Counted from the stretch's first letter, positions 24,541 through 33,915 are shown. The stretch: DNA of 64,000 nucleotides from JAWKIW01 sp046331175 (GCA_046331175.1 JAXLRI010000017.1:1-64000), one strand, 5' to 3'. Notes: generated from the letters alone by a model not told the origin. A program made the numbers and translations.

Positions 24541-27500
24541 TGGCCACGACCGCCCACGCCCCGTCGTCCCCGAGCACGGCCGACGCGCTGCGACCCCTGG
24601 CGGTGCCGGTCGGCCTCGTCGCCCTCGTGATCGTCGCCATGGTCGTCGCGCCGTCGCGCGTGCCCGCCGGCGTCGTCGCCCAGGGCGTCATCTTCGGCGG
24701 CGGCACCGGGCTGCTGGCCGTCGGGCTCGTGCTCACGTACCGCTCGCACCGCATCGTCAACTTCGCCTTCGGGGCCATGGGTGGCCTGGCGGCGTCGGTG
24801 GGCGTGGCGCTGTTCCTCGGCACCTGGGGCCTGCCGTGGCCGGTGTGCGTGCTGCTGTCCCTCCTGCTCGGCGGCGTCATCGGCGTGTGCGTCGAGCGCA
24901 TCGTCATCCGGCGCTTCGCCAAGGCGTCTCGCCTCACCCTCACCATGGCGACCATCGGCCTGGCCCAGGTGCTCGGCGGCATGGAGCTGCTCGTCCCGAT
25001 CATCTTCAACAGCCGCCCGCTCGTCGGCAGCTTCGAGACGCCGCTGAACGTCGTGAAGGTCCCCATCGACCCGGTGGTCGTCACCGGCAACGACCTGTTG
25101 CTGCTGGCGGTCGTGCCGCTGCTGCTCGGCGCCCTCACGTGGTTCCTCCTCAAGACCGAGCCCGGCATCGCCATCCGTGGCATCGCCGACAACGGCGAGC
25201 GGGCCCGCCTGCTCGGCATCCCGGTCGACCGGTTGTCGACGCTGGTGTGGTGCATCTCGGGCGTCACCGCCGCCATCACCGTCGTGCTCAAGTCGCCGAC
25301 CGAGGGCCTCGTGCTCGACGCCGCCGCCGGTCCCCAGCTGCTGCTGCCGGCCCTGGCCGCCGCCGTGGTCGCCGGCATGACCGACCTGCCCAAGGCCTTC
25401 GCCGCCGGCGTGGCGCTCGGCGTGCTCGACCAGGTCGTCCGGTGGAACGTGGACAAGCAGTCGATCACCAGCCTGGTGTTCCTCGCCGTCATCTTGGTGG
25501 CGCTGCTGGTCAAGAAGAACGTGGGTGGTCGGGTCTCGGAGTCCGACAGCGTCTGGTCGACCTCGCCCGGTCAGCGGATGCCGGCGGCGCTCGCCCGCCT
25601 GCCCCAGGTCCGCATCCCGCGCTGGGTCGGCGCCGTGGCCCTCGGCATCGGCATGGTCGTGCTCCCGCTGCTGGCCACCTCGAGCCAGCTCAACCGGGTC
25701 GACACCGCCATGGTGTTCGGCGTGCTCGCCATCTCGGTGGTGGTGCTCACCGGTTGGAGCGGCTCGGTGAGCCTCGGCCAGTTCGCCATCGCCGGCCTCG
25801 GCGGCGTGGTGGCCGCCAACCTCATCGGCCGGACCGGCGTCGACCTGTTCATCGGCCTGATCGCCGCGGCCGGGGTCGGTGCGCTCGTCGCGGTGGTGGT
25901 GGGCCTGCCCGCCCTGCGCGTCACCGGCCTGTTCCTCGCCGTCACCACCCTGGCCTTCGCGGTGGCGGTCGACTCGTTCCTCCTGAACCCGGTCAACTTC
26001 AAGGAGCAGATCCCCGGCTCGTACTCGCGGCCGGTGCTGTTCGGGCACTTCGACGGCCAGTCCGAGTCCGTCCTCTACTACCTGTGCCTCGGCGTCCTCG
26101 TGGCCACGGTCGTGGTGGTCGTGGGCCTGCGACGAGGTCGCACGGGTCGCATCTGGGTCGCCACGCGCGACAACCCGCGCGCCGCGGCCGCTGCGGGGGT
26201 GTCGACCACGCGCACCCGCCTCGGGGCCTTCGTGGTCTCGGGGATGATGGCGGGCGTCGCCGGCGCCGTGTACGCCATGGTGCTCGGCGGCCTCGGCTAC
26301 CACACCTTCGAGCCGGCCTCGAGCGTGCTGGTGTTCTCGATGGCGGTCATCGGCGGCATGGCCTCGGTCGGCGGCGCCCTGCTCGGCGTCGTGCTGGTGT
26401 CGGTCGTCGCCTACGTCATCCCGCAGTACCAGCTGATCATCACCGGCGCTGGCGCCCTGCTCGTCCTGCTCGGCGTGCCCCAGGGCCTCGTGCAGGTCGT
26501 GCGCAACGCCGAGATCCGGATCCAGACGGCCATCGCCCGCCGCCGGGGCGTCGACCTCGCCGCCCTGGTCGACACCGACGACGTGGCGCCGCCGGCAGCG
26601 GTGAAGGCCGCCGACCGCCCCACCGTCGACGTGCCCGCCGCCGCGGTCGCCGGCACCGTCGCCCTCGACTGCCGCGACGTCACCGCCTCCTACGGCCCGA
26701 TGCAGGTGCTGTTCGGTGTCGACCTCGTGGTCGAGCAGGGGGAGATGGTGGCGCTGCTCGGCACCAACGGCGCCGGCAAGTCGACGTTGCTGCGCAGCGT
26801 CACCGGCCTGCTGCCGCCTGACGACGGCCGCATCGAGCTGGCGGCCGCGCCCGGCGCCGACGACCCGCGGCCCGTCGACCTCTCCCGGGTCGGTCCCGAG
26901 CAGATCGCCCGCAAGGGCGTGTCGCTGATGCCCGGTGGTCGCGGGCTGTTCCCGTCGCTCACGGTCGCGGAGAACCTGCGCCTCGCCGCCTGGCTCCGCC
27001 GCAAGGAGCGCGACGCCGTGGCCACCGTGCGCGACGAGTCGCTCGCCCTCATGCCCAAGCTGGCCGACCGCATGTCGGTGCGGGCCGGCGACCTCAGCGG
27101 CGGCGAGCAGCAGATGCTCTCGCTGGCCATGGCCCTGGCGCCGCGGCCCCGCGTGCTGTGCATCGACGAGCTGTCCCTCGGCCTGGCCCCCACCGTGGTG
27201 GGCGACCTCGTCGAGCACGTGCGCCGCATCCACCAGCAGGGCACCACCGTGGTCATCGTGGAGCAGTCGGTCAACGTCGCCCTGCTGCTCGCCGATCGCG
27301 CCGTCTTCCTCGAGAAGGGCCGGGTCACCTACGAGGGCCCCACCCGCGAGCTGCTCGAGCGGCCCGAGGTGCTGCGGTCCGTCTTCGTCGGCAAGGCCGT
27401 CGCCGAGCAGCCGCCGGCCGACGCCGCCCGCGAGCGCCGGCCCGATCGCGGGGTCGCCCTCGACTGCAAGGGCCTCACCAAGCGCTACGGCGGTGTGACC

Positions 27501-28337
27501 GCGGTCGACGACGTCGACCTGCGCCTCGAGCCCGGCTCGATCGTCGGGATCATCGGCCACAACGGTGCCGGCAAGACCACGCTGGTCGACCTCGTGTCGG
27601 GCTTCACCCGCTCCGACGGCGGCCGGGTCGTCCTCGGCGACGTCGACGTCACCGGTGAGCCCGCCCACCGGCGAGCCGTCGCTGGCCTCGGCCGCTCCTT
27701 CCAGGAGGCGCGCCTCTTCCCGTCGCTGACCGTGCGGGAGACGGTGATGGTCGCCCTCGACCGCCACCTCGCCAACCGCGACCCGATCGCTGCCGCGCTC
27801 TGGTTGCCGGCCGGGAAGGTCAGCGAGGACACCGCCCTCGAACGGGTCGACGCCCTCCTCGACCTGCTCGGCCTCACCCGCTACGCCAACCACCTCACCG
27901 GCGAGCTGTCGACGGGCACCCGCCGCATCGTCGAGCTGGCGTGCATCCTCGCCCAGGACCCGGCGGTGGTCGTGCTCGACGAGCCGTCCGCCGGCGTGGC
28001 GCAGCGCGAGACCGAGGCGCTGGGGCCGCTCCTGCGACGGGTCCAGGAGCGCACCGGCTGCTCGATGCTCGTGATCGAGCACGACATGGCCCTGCTCAGC
28101 GGGCTGTGCGACGAGCTGGTGGCCATGGAGCTGGGGCGGGTCATCACCCGTGGCACCCCGGCCGAGGTGCTGGTGCACCCGCAGGTCGTCGCGTCCTACC
28201 TCGGCACCGACGACGCCGTCATCCACCGCTCCGGGACCGGTCCGGCGGCGGCGGGGGCGGGGGCGCCGGGCACCGAGCCGGCGGGGGCCACCGCGGTGGC
28301 GGTCGAGCCCGGCCCGGCCCCCACCGACGACCGCTGA
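24540..28337 (+). CDS. Four-domain branched-chain-type ABC transporter: permease-permease-ATPase-ATPase fusion
   Basis: 1265 residues; ATG in a TGATG overlap with the binding-protein gene. Residues about 15-330 are a LivH-type permease, with YRSHRIVNFAFGAMGG as the conserved entry motif. Residues about 365-655 are a LivM-type permease (GWSGSVSLGQFAIAGLGG). Residues about 705-945 form a LivF-like ATPase with Walker A GTNGAGKST (near 740), signature LSGGEQQ (near 852) and IDELSLGLAP. Residues about 955-1215 form a LivG-like ATPase with GHNGAGKTT (near 1006), a degenerate signature LSTGTRR and LDEPSAGVAQRE. An Ala/Gly/Pro tail follows. Normally these are four separate genes; here one chain supplies the whole membrane complex. 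Confidence 0.93.
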   Translation: MATTAHAPSSPSTADALRPLAVPVGLVALVIVAMVVAPSRVPAGVVAQGVIFGGGTGLLAVGLVLTYRSHRIVNFAFGAMGGLAASVGVALFLGTWGLPWPVCVLLSLLLGGVIGVCVERIVIRRFAKASRLTLTMATIGLAQVLGGMELLVPIIFNSRPLVGSFETPLNVVKVPIDPVVVTGNDLLLLAVVPLLLGALTWFLLKTEPGIAIRGIADNGERARLLGIPVDRLSTLVWCISGVTAAITVVLKSPTEGLVLDAAAGPQLLLPALAAAVVAGMTDLPKAFAAGVALGVLDQVVRWNVDKQSITSLVFLAVILVALLVKKNVGGRVSESDSVWSTSPGQRMPAALARLPQVRIPRWVGAVALGIGMVVLPLLATSSQLNRVDTAMVFGVLAISVVVLTGWSGSVSLGQFAIAGLGGVVAANLIGRTGVDLFIGLIAAAGVGALVAVVVGLPALRVTGLFLAVTTLAFAVAVDSFLLNPVNFKEQIPGSYSRPVLFGHFDGQSESVLYYLCLGVLVATVVVVVGLRRGRTGRIWVATRDNPRAAAAAGVSTTRTRLGAFVVSGMMAGVAGAVYAMVLGGLGYHTFEPASSVLVFSMAVIGGMASVGGALLGVVLVSVVAYVIPQYQLIITGAGALLVLLGVPQGLVQVVRNAEIRIQTAIARRRGVDLAALVDTDDVAPPAAVKAADRPTVDVPAAAVAGTVALDCRDVTASYGPMQVLFGVDLVVEQGEMVALLGTNGAGKSTLLRSVTGLLPPDDGRIELAAAPGADDPRPVDLSRVGPEQIARKGVSLMPGGRGLFPSLTVAENLRLAAWLRRKERDAVATVRDESLALMPKLADRMSVRAGDLSGGEQQMLSLAMALAPRPRVLCIDELSLGLAPTVVGDLVEHVRRIHQQGTTVVIVEQSVNVALLLADRAVFLEKGRVTYEGPTRELLERPEVLRSVFVGKAVAEQPPADAARERRPDRGVALDCKGLTKRYGGVTAVDDVDLRLEPGSIVGIIGHNGAGKTTLVDLVSGFTRSDGGRVVLGDVDVTGEPAHRRAVAGLGRSFQEARLFPSLTVRETVMVALDRHLANRDPIAAALWLPAGKVSEDTALERVDALLDLLGLTRYANHLTGELSTGTRRIVELACILAQDPAVVVLDEPSAGVAQRETEALGPLLRRVQERTGCSMLVIEHDMALLSGLCDELVAMELGRVITRGTPAEVLVHPQVVASYLGTDDAVIHRSGTGPAAAGAGAPGTEPAGATAVAVEPGPAPTDDR

Positions 28338-28483
28338 GCGGCCGTCCCCCGAGCCTCGACCGCTCGGCGGGGCGAGCTCGGGACGGGCGCGCGCCCGTGC
28401 CCCGGCGCGCCGCGGATCGCGGCGCCGGCGGGCCTCGGACCGGCCCGTCCCCGGTCTGACCGGCGCGAAGCCTGACGACCCGT

Positions 28484-28489
28484 TACCTT
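28484..28489 (+). promoter_or_regulatory. Possible -10 hexamer TACCTT for the diguanylate cyclase gene
   Basis: TACCTT lies about 80 bases before GTG 28570, in a locally AT-richer spot within a GC-rich gap. The gap 28338-28569 holds nothing else recognised. Confidence 0.35.
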
Positions 28490-28569
28490 TTCGCCGCGGG
28501 CACCGGGGGGAGCCGGAGGTGCTTGCCGACGCGACCGGCCCGGCGGGGTCGGGAAGGGGGACCAGCAGG

Positions 28570-30558
28570 GTGGGCGCGCAGCCATCGGTGCGGCGGCGTG
28601 ATCGGGGGACCTCGCGCGCCCTCGTGGCCGCCGTCGTGGCGCTGGTGCTCGGCCTCGGGGTGACCACGATCGCCGGCATCGTCGCCCGCTCCACCGCCAA
28701 CCGGGACGCGCAGAGCCGCTTCCAGGAGTCGGCGGTGCAGACCGAGACCGCGGTCGAGCGCAAGGTGGCGGGCTACTTCGACGAGCTGCAGTCCGTGGGC
28801 GCCTTCGTGGGCAACGTGCCCGACACGAACCAGGCGCAGTTCGCCGGCTACGTGCGCTCGTCCGGGCTGTTCCAGCGGCTCCCCTCGATCACCGGCGTCT
28901 TCTACCTGCAACGCATCGACGGAGCCGACGGCCGGGCGTTCGACGAGTTCGTGGCGCAGCGCAAGGCCCTCGACCCGTCGTTCACCGTCAACCAGATCGG
29001 CCAGATCTCGCCCGACGACCCGGCCCGCTACGTGCTGCTCTACTACGTGCCCGGCGAGTCCGAGCAGGACCTGCAGCTGCCGCTCGGCACCGACGTCACG
29101 CCGATCTCCTCGGTCGCCGGGGCGATGGACGTGGCCGGCGGCAAGGGAGCCGGCGTCACGTCGTCCTTCCAGAACGACCCGCTGCTGCAGGACATCGCCA
29201 AGACCACGAACTTCCCGGCCCTCCAGCGGCTGCTGAGCCTCGACTTCTTCCTGGGCGTGCCCGTCTACAGCCGCACCGGCACCGAGTCGCACCCCGGGGC
29301 CCACCCGATCGGCTGGATCGGCGCCCCGGTGGCCAAGTTCGGCGACGTGCTGGCCGCCGCCACCGGGGGCCAGGCCGGCAACGTCGGGGTCACGCTCACC
29401 GCCGACCTCACCGACACCGGGGTGGCCGACCGGACCGACCTCTCCCGGGTGGCCCGCCAGGAGAACGGCACGTCGCCCGATCGAGCGCCCTTCCGGGACG
29501 CCAAGCCGTTCACGGTCGACGGGGTCACCTTCGACGTGCAGACCTGGAGCTCGGCCGACGCCGACAACGTCCCCCTGACCGTGCCGCTCGTCGTCATCGG
29601 TGGGATCGTCGGCAGCGTCCTGGCCGCCCTCGTCGTGTTCCAGCGCATGCGCGCTCGGGTGCGCGAGCGGGAGCGGGCCCAGCTGCAGCGCGACATCGTG
29701 GACTCGGTGTCGGCACCGATGGTCGTGGTCGACGGCACCGGGGTGGTGGTGACGGGCAACCCGGCCTGGGACCGCCTGCTCGACGGCCGGGACGAGGGCG
29801 GCACCGCGGCCGCCGGCCGCCCGTACCAGGAGGTGCTGGGCGGGCGGGTCGTGGCCGGTTCCGAGCCGCTCGGCAGCGTGCTCACCGACGTCCTCGACGG
29901 CCGGCGGGACGGAGGCGACGCCGAGATCGCCGTCGACCAGGACGGTCGCCGCCGCTGGCTCACCGTGCGGGTGAGCCCGCTCACCAGTGGCCTCGGCGGT
30001 GCCGTCGTCATCCACGAGGACGTGACCGACCGCAAGCGCTCCCAGGACGAGCTCGCCTTCAAGGCCAGCCGCGACGCCCTCACGGGCCTGCTGAACCGGC
30101 CGGCGGTCGAGGAGGAGGTGGCCACCGCCCTCGAGGTGCTGCGCGAGGACCACATCGGCGTGTCGCTGCTCTTCATCGACCTCGACGACTTCAAGGACGT
30201 CAACGACACCTACGGCCACGCCACCGGTGACGCCGTGCTGCGCGCCGTGGCCCGCCGCATCCAGGCCGCCGTGCGCACCGAGGACCGCGTGGGGCGGCTC
30301 GGCGGCGACGAGTTCCTGGCGGTGCTGCGCGGCGTGGGCGACCCCGCCGTCGCCGGGGCCACGGCCGACCGGATCCTGGCGCTGCTCGACGAACCGGTGC
30401 ACGTGGGCGACGTGGCCCTGCGCGTGCGGGCGAGCGTCGGGGTGGCCACCGCTGACGACGTCGACGGCCTCGACGCCACCACCCTGGTCGACCAGGCCGA
30501 CCGCGCCATGTACCACGCCAAGGAGGACGGCGGCTCCCGCTTCCACCGCCTGGGCTGA
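28570..30558 (+). CDS. Membrane diguanylate cyclase: CHASE-PAS-GGDEF
   Basis: 662 residues. The GTG at 28570 has AAGGGGG upstream. TM1 (LVAAVVALVLGLGVTTIAGI, about 17-36) and TM2 (LTVPLVVIGGIVGSVLAALV, about 337-356) flank an extracytoplasmic CHASE-type sensor. A PAS-like region (about 375-490) follows and leads into GGDEF. The active site RLGGDEF (near residues 577-581) is intact. An RxxD inhibitory site (RTED) lies five residues before GGDEF, so the enzyme should make cyclic-di-GMP and be product-inhibited. It probably senses an external small molecule. It follows the transporter operon by about 230 bases. Confidence 0.93.
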   Translation: MGAQPSVRRRDRGTSRALVAAVVALVLGLGVTTIAGIVARSTANRDAQSRFQESAVQTETAVERKVAGYFDELQSVGAFVGNVPDTNQAQFAGYVRSSGLFQRLPSITGVFYLQRIDGADGRAFDEFVAQRKALDPSFTVNQIGQISPDDPARYVLLYYVPGESEQDLQLPLGTDVTPISSVAGAMDVAGGKGAGVTSSFQNDPLLQDIAKTTNFPALQRLLSLDFFLGVPVYSRTGTESHPGAHPIGWIGAPVAKFGDVLAAATGGQAGNVGVTLTADLTDTGVADRTDLSRVARQENGTSPDRAPFRDAKPFTVDGVTFDVQTWSSADADNVPLTVPLVVIGGIVGSVLAALVVFQRMRARVRERERAQLQRDIVDSVSAPMVVVDGTGVVVTGNPAWDRLLDGRDEGGTAAAGRPYQEVLGGRVVAGSEPLGSVLTDVLDGRRDGGDAEIAVDQDGRRRWLTVRVSPLTSGLGGAVVIHEDVTDRKRSQDELAFKASRDALTGLLNRPAVEEEVATALEVLREDHIGVSLLFIDLDDFKDVNDTYGHATGDAVLRAVARRIQAAVRTEDRVGRLGGDEFLAVLRGVGDPAVAGATADRILALLDEPVHVGDVALRVRASVGVATADDVDGLDATTLVDQADRAMYHAKEDGGSRFHRLG

Positions 30559-30628
30559 ACCCCGCCCGACGCCCCGCTCACCCGCAACCCGCAACCCGCT
30601 CGCTCGATCGTGCGCTCCTCGGTGCGCT

Positions 30629-30667
30629 TGATGACGATGTGTTCGGGGGCCGGGTGCATCGTCATCA
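30629..30667. repeat. 39-bp palindromic intergenic element, family A, single copy
   Basis: Ends TGATGACG and CGTCATCA pair perfectly; the inner arms GTTCGG and CCGGGT flank a GGG loop. It lies 70 bases after the diguanylate cyclase stop. The most divergent copy of the family. Confidence 0.85.
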
Positions 30668-30767
30668 GCCTCGTCGTCCGCGGGCCGTGGAGGTGGCGAG
30701 CCGTGGGGCGTGTGGGCGGCCGGAGGGCGTGGGGGCGGCGGTCCCGTCGCGTGCCTTTGGCGTCGCG

Positions 30768-30773
30768 TACCGT
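30768..30773 (+). promoter_or_regulatory. -10 hexamer TACCGT, leaderless start at ATG 30780
   Basis: TACCGT, six bases, ATG 30780. Confidence 0.7.
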
Positions 30774-30779
30774 GCGGCG

Positions 30780-32387
30780 ATGAGCGACGCCCCTGCGACC
30801 GCCGGTGGTGACCGGCTGGCACCGGGCACGGTCCCGGCGCTGATCGCCATGGGGCTCGCCATCTTCGTGATCGCCAACGACGTGACGGCCATGAGCGTCG
30901 CGCTGCCGGCCATCGAGGCCGCCTTCGACACCGACGTGTCGACCGTGCAGTGGGTGGTGAGCGCCTACGCCCTGATCTTCGGCGTCCTCATCGTCACCGG
31001 CGGCCGCCTGGCCGACATGTTCGGCCGCCGGCGCATCCTGTTCATCGGCGCCGGCACCTTCGCCCTGTTCTCGCTCGTCGGTGGGGTGGCGCCGAGCATC
31101 TGGGTGCTGATCGCCGCCCGTGCGCTCATGGGGATCGGCGGCGCGCTCATGTGGCCGGCCATCCTCGGCCTCGTCTACGCCATCCTGCCGCCGAGCCGGG
31201 CCGGGCTCGCCGGTGGCCTGGTGATCGGCATCGCCGGTGTGGGCAACGCGGCCGGCCCGATGCTGGGGGGCGTGCTCACCCAGACCGTCGGGTGGCGCTG
31301 GATCCTCTTCCTCAACGTGCCCATCGCCGCCGTCGCCAGCGCGGTCACCTGGCGGACCGTTCCCGCCGATGCCCCCACCGAGCGCGCCGCCATCGACCAC
31401 GCCGGCATCGCCTCGCTGTCCCTGGGCCTCATCGCCTTGCTCGTGGCCCTCGGCCAGGCTCCGACGATCGGATGGACCAGTCCGTTCGTGCTGGCGATGC
31501 TCGGCCTCTGCGTCACCCTGCTGGTGCTGTTCGCCCTTCGGGAGCGCCGGGCGGGTGACGACGGGCTGGTGCCGCCGTCGGTCATCGGCAACGGCCGCTT
31601 CCTGAGCGCGTGCATCGTGATCGGACTGATGTCGGCGACGTTCTTCGCCTCGCTGCTCTACCTGCCGCAGTACCTGCAGAAGATCCTCGGGGCCGATCCG
31701 CTCGCCGCCGGTGCCGGCCTGCTCCCCCTGATGGGCACGTTCGCGCTCGTGTCGTTCGGGGCGGGGGCGCTGATCCGCAAGGTCGGCATGAAGGCCGTGG
31801 TCACGGTCGGCGCCGCGCTGCTGGCGCTCGGTCCGCTGATCATCGTGGCGATGGTCCACCCCGACAGCGGCTTCGCCACCTTCGTGCCCGGCATGGTCGT
31901 GCTCGGGGTGGGCGTCGGGCTCTTCTACTCGTCGGTCACGACCGCCGGGGTCACCGCCCTCGACCCGTCGCGCTCGAGCCTGGCCGGCGGCATCCTCTAC
32001 ATGTTCCAGGTGGCCGGCGGCGCCATCGGCCTCGGCCTCACCACGACCATCTTCCTCGTCGGGTCCAACGCCGGCCTCGACGACGAGGTGACCAACATCG
32101 GCGTCACCCTCACCGGCGACGAGCAGGTCGCCGTGCGGGGCGTGCTGGTGGGGACCGATTCGGCCAACGTGCTGATCGCCCGCTTCTCCGGGACGACGGC
32201 GAGCCAGCTGGTCGAGCTGGTGCGCACCGCCTTCGTGTCCGGGCTGCGCTGGGCGCTGCTCGTCGACGGGGTGCTCGCCGTGGTCGCCTTCGTGATCACG
32301 GCGTGGAAGGTCGCTGGCCCGCTGTCGCGCTTCGGGCGGGACGCCGACGACGACGCCGCTGCCGGATCCAGCGCCGCCGGCGCCTGA
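30780..32387 (+). CDS. MFS transporter, DHA2/EmrB-like (14 TM) drug exporter
   Basis: 535 residues with about 14 hydrophobic helices, as in the EmrB/QacA group. Motif A-like GGRLADMFGRRRILFIG lies between TM2 and TM3; motif C-like GVGNAAGPMLGGVLTQTVGWRW lies in TM5. It exports hydrophobic compounds by proton antiport. The C-terminal tail is Asp/Ala-rich. The start is fixed by the leaderless TACCGT-N6-ATG. It is a single gene, with a family A palindrome upstream and a family B palindrome (32414-32462) downstream where it meets a convergent gene. No regulator is adjacent. Confidence 0.93.
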   Translation: MSDAPATAGGDRLAPGTVPALIAMGLAIFVIANDVTAMSVALPAIEAAFDTDVSTVQWVVSAYALIFGVLIVTGGRLADMFGRRRILFIGAGTFALFSLVGGVAPSIWVLIAARALMGIGGALMWPAILGLVYAILPPSRAGLAGGLVIGIAGVGNAAGPMLGGVLTQTVGWRWILFLNVPIAAVASAVTWRTVPADAPTERAAIDHAGIASLSLGLIALLVALGQAPTIGWTSPFVLAMLGLCVTLLVLFALRERRAGDDGLVPPSVIGNGRFLSACIVIGLMSATFFASLLYLPQYLQKILGADPLAAGAGLLPLMGTFALVSFGAGALIRKVGMKAVVTVGAALLALGPLIIVAMVHPDSGFATFVPGMVVLGVGVGLFYSSVTTAGVTALDPSRSSLAGGILYMFQVAGGAIGLGLTTTIFLVGSNAGLDDEVTNIGVTLTGDEQVAVRGVLVGTDSANVLIARFSGTTASQLVELVRTAFVSGLRWALLVDGVLAVVAFVITAWKVAGPLSRFGRDADDDAAAGSSAAGA

Positions 32388-32413
32388 CCGCCCGACCGGC
32401 GCCGCTCCTTCCC

Positions 32414-32462
32414 GAACTTTGGAGGATTCGCGTCAAGGGGTGACGCGGATCCTCCAAAGTTC
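32414..32462. repeat. 49-bp palindromic intergenic element, family B, copy 2 (inverted loop)
   Basis: The arms match copy 1 at 4049-4097 in the same orientation, but the loop reads AAGGGG instead of CCCCTT. It lies between the convergent MFS gene (ending 32387) and the gene at 32480. Confidence 0.9.
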
Positions 32463-32479
32463 GGTGGGCGTGGCGGCGG

Positions 32480-32986
32480 TCAGCCGGCGGAGAGCAGGGT
32501 GCGCTGGAGGGCGAGGGCGCGCGAGCGGACCTCCTCGACGATGACCGGATCGACGCCCACCGCTGGCGTCGCCGCCGTGGCGTCTGCCGGCGGCCTCGCA
32601 TCGGTGCCCTCGCCGTCATCGGGGTCGTGGTCGCCGTCGGGGCCCGCAGTGGGGCTCGCCGGTCCGTCCGCCGGGACGAGGCGGGCCACCTGCTCGGCCA
32701 ACGCCGCCACCAGGCCGGCCAGCTCGGTGACCGCCGCCGTGGTGGTCGGGTCGCGCTCCTGCACGGTGATGTCGGCCAGCGGGAGTCCGACGACGATGCT
32801 CGGGCTGCCGTGGCGGCCGCCGACGATCACCCGGTTGTCGGTGTGGTCGTGGTCCGGGCCGTCGGCCACCAGCTCGCCGGCGGGATCGTCGTCGGCGTCC
32901 ACGGCGGTGGCCCGCGCCGGCGTGCGGTTGCGACCGGGGATCGGCAGCTGCAGGTCGGACAGGAACGGGATCGGCAGCGACGCCAT
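32480..32986 (-). CDS. Hypothetical Asp/Ala/Pro-rich protein
   Basis: 168 residues, not recognised. The ATG at 32986 has an ideal GAGGAGG site, and TACGGT (33031-33036, minus strand) could be its -10. The N-terminus, with LPIPFLSDLQLPIPG, is hydrophobic but not a clear signal. Then come an acidic His-containing stretch, a helical segment VTELAGLVAALAEQVARLV, an Asp/Pro linker and a C-terminal helix EEVRSRALALQRTLL. It may be a small structural or gas-vesicle-like accessory protein, but nothing supports a firm call. Confidence 0.7.
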   Translation of the reverse strand: MASLPIPFLSDLQLPIPGRNRTPARATAVDADDDPAGELVADGPDHDHTDNRVIVGGRHGSPSIVVGLPLADITVQERDPTTTAAVTELAGLVAALAEQVARLVPADGPASPTAGPDGDHDPDDGEGTDARPPADATAATPAVGVDPVIVEEVRSRALALQRTLLSAG

Positions 32987-33030
32987 CGCAAGCCTCCTCG
33001 GCCGGGCGCACGCCCCGTGCGCTGCGGCCG

Positions 33031-33036
33031 ACCGTA
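33031..33036 (-). promoter_or_regulatory. -10 hexamer TACGGT of the gene at 32480-32986
   Basis: Minus-strand TACGGT, 44 bases before ATG 32986. This gene has a strong GAGGAGG site, so it would carry a short leader, unlike the leaderless genes. Confidence 0.45.
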
Positions 33037-33145
33037 GCCCGGCGTCCGCCGTCGACGCCGGGCCACGGATCGCTCTCGATGGTGGGGTTCGGGGCCGGGT
33101 GCCCGGTCGCCGGGCCCGCGAGGGTCTCCTCGTCTCGGTCGAGCG

Positions 33146-33256
33146 TGATGACGTGGTGTCCGGGGGCCGGATGCGTCGTCATCACCCTGGGTCGGAGGGG
33201 GCGTGCGGTCCGGGGTCTGATGACGTGGTGTCCGGGGGCCGGATGCGTCGTCATCA
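33146..33256. repeat. Family A palindromes, array of two (33146-33184 and 33218-33256)
   Basis: Two 39-base copies, each starting TGATGACGTGGTGTCCGG and ending CCGGATGCGTCGTCATCA around GGG, 72 bases apart, with a unique 33-base spacer. They lie between divergently transcribed genes, which argues against a simple terminator role. Confidence 0.92.
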
Positions 33257-33304
33257 GGTCGGCGGTGGGCGGGCGGGTCCGACGCGGCCGGGCTCTCGGC
33301 CGGG

Positions 33305-33310
33305 CAGACT
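33305..33310 (+). promoter_or_regulatory. -10-like hexamer CAGACT, seven bases before ATG 33318
   Basis: CAGACT, seven bases, ATG. The identical hexamer and spacing precede the gene at 57279 on the minus strand. Confidence 0.45.
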
Positions 33311-33317
33311 GCGGGCC

Positions 33318-33767
33318 ATGGCCGAGGACCAGACGAGCGATCCCGACGCTCCAGCCGAGGTGGGTGACGACACCGCCGGACCGGCGACCGACCCGGCGGT
33401 CGACACCCGTCGCTGGCCGGTCGTCGTCGTGGTGATCGACCAGACGGTCGAGGGCGATCGCATCGAGGCCGTCACCGCTGCGCTCGACGACGTCCTGCGC
33501 CGGCGGGAGCGGATCGGCGTCGTGTTCGACTACGGCCGTGGCCCGATGGAGGCGCAGCAGCGCATCTCGATGTGGCTCGCCGAGCGGGTCGACGCGCTGC
33601 GGGTGCTGGTGCCCGCCGCGGTCACGGTCGTGGCCCCCGAGCGGCTCGACCACATCCGGTCGATGATCGACAGCGGCATGTTCACCATGCCCTTCGAGTC
33701 GTGGGCCACCGCCACCGTCGACGACGGCGTCGCCTGGGTCTCCGAGCGCCTCCCGTCCACCGACTGA
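33318..33767 (+). CDS. Hypothetical small alpha/beta protein
   Basis: 149 residues, not recognised. An acidic, flexible N-terminus of 30 residues precedes WPVVVVVIDQTVEGDRIEAV, IGVVFDYGRGPMEAQQRISM, LRVLVPAAVTVVAPERL and FESWATATVDDGVAWV. The strand-helix alternation suggests a small STAS- or SpoIIAA-like fold, but this is only an impression. No ribosome-binding site is visible, and CAGACT-N7-ATG suggests a leaderless transcript. It is divergent from the gene at 32480 and convergent with the helicase. Confidence 0.7.
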   Translation: MAEDQTSDPDAPAEVGDDTAGPATDPAVDTRRWPVVVVVIDQTVEGDRIEAVTAALDDVLRRRERIGVVFDYGRGPMEAQQRISMWLAERVDALRVLVPAAVTVVAPERLDHIRSMIDSGMFTMPFESWATATVDDGVAWVSERLPSTD

Positions 33768-33877
33768 TTCCCCGGGCGGTCCGCCGCGCCGTTGCCGGCG
33801 CCGGCGCCCACTGGTCGACGGGCACGTCCCCGTGGACTCGCGGACCTGCTCGCGCCCTGCTGGACCTCCGAAGCGTG

Positions 33878-33915
33878 TGCGTTCGTGGTCACGGTGGGGG
33901 GTGATGGGGAACGCA
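33878..33915. repeat. Family D palindrome, copy 5
   Basis: Starts TGCGTTCGTGGTCACGG and ends GGGGAACGCA. It lies in the 217-base gap between the convergent genes ending at 33767 and 33985. Confidence 0.82.

Noticed and set aside
24411..28763. 1450-codon minus-strand frame opposite the fused transporter
   Set aside because: His/Asp/Gly-rich antisense shadow of a real coding sequence with all ABC motifs on the plus strand.
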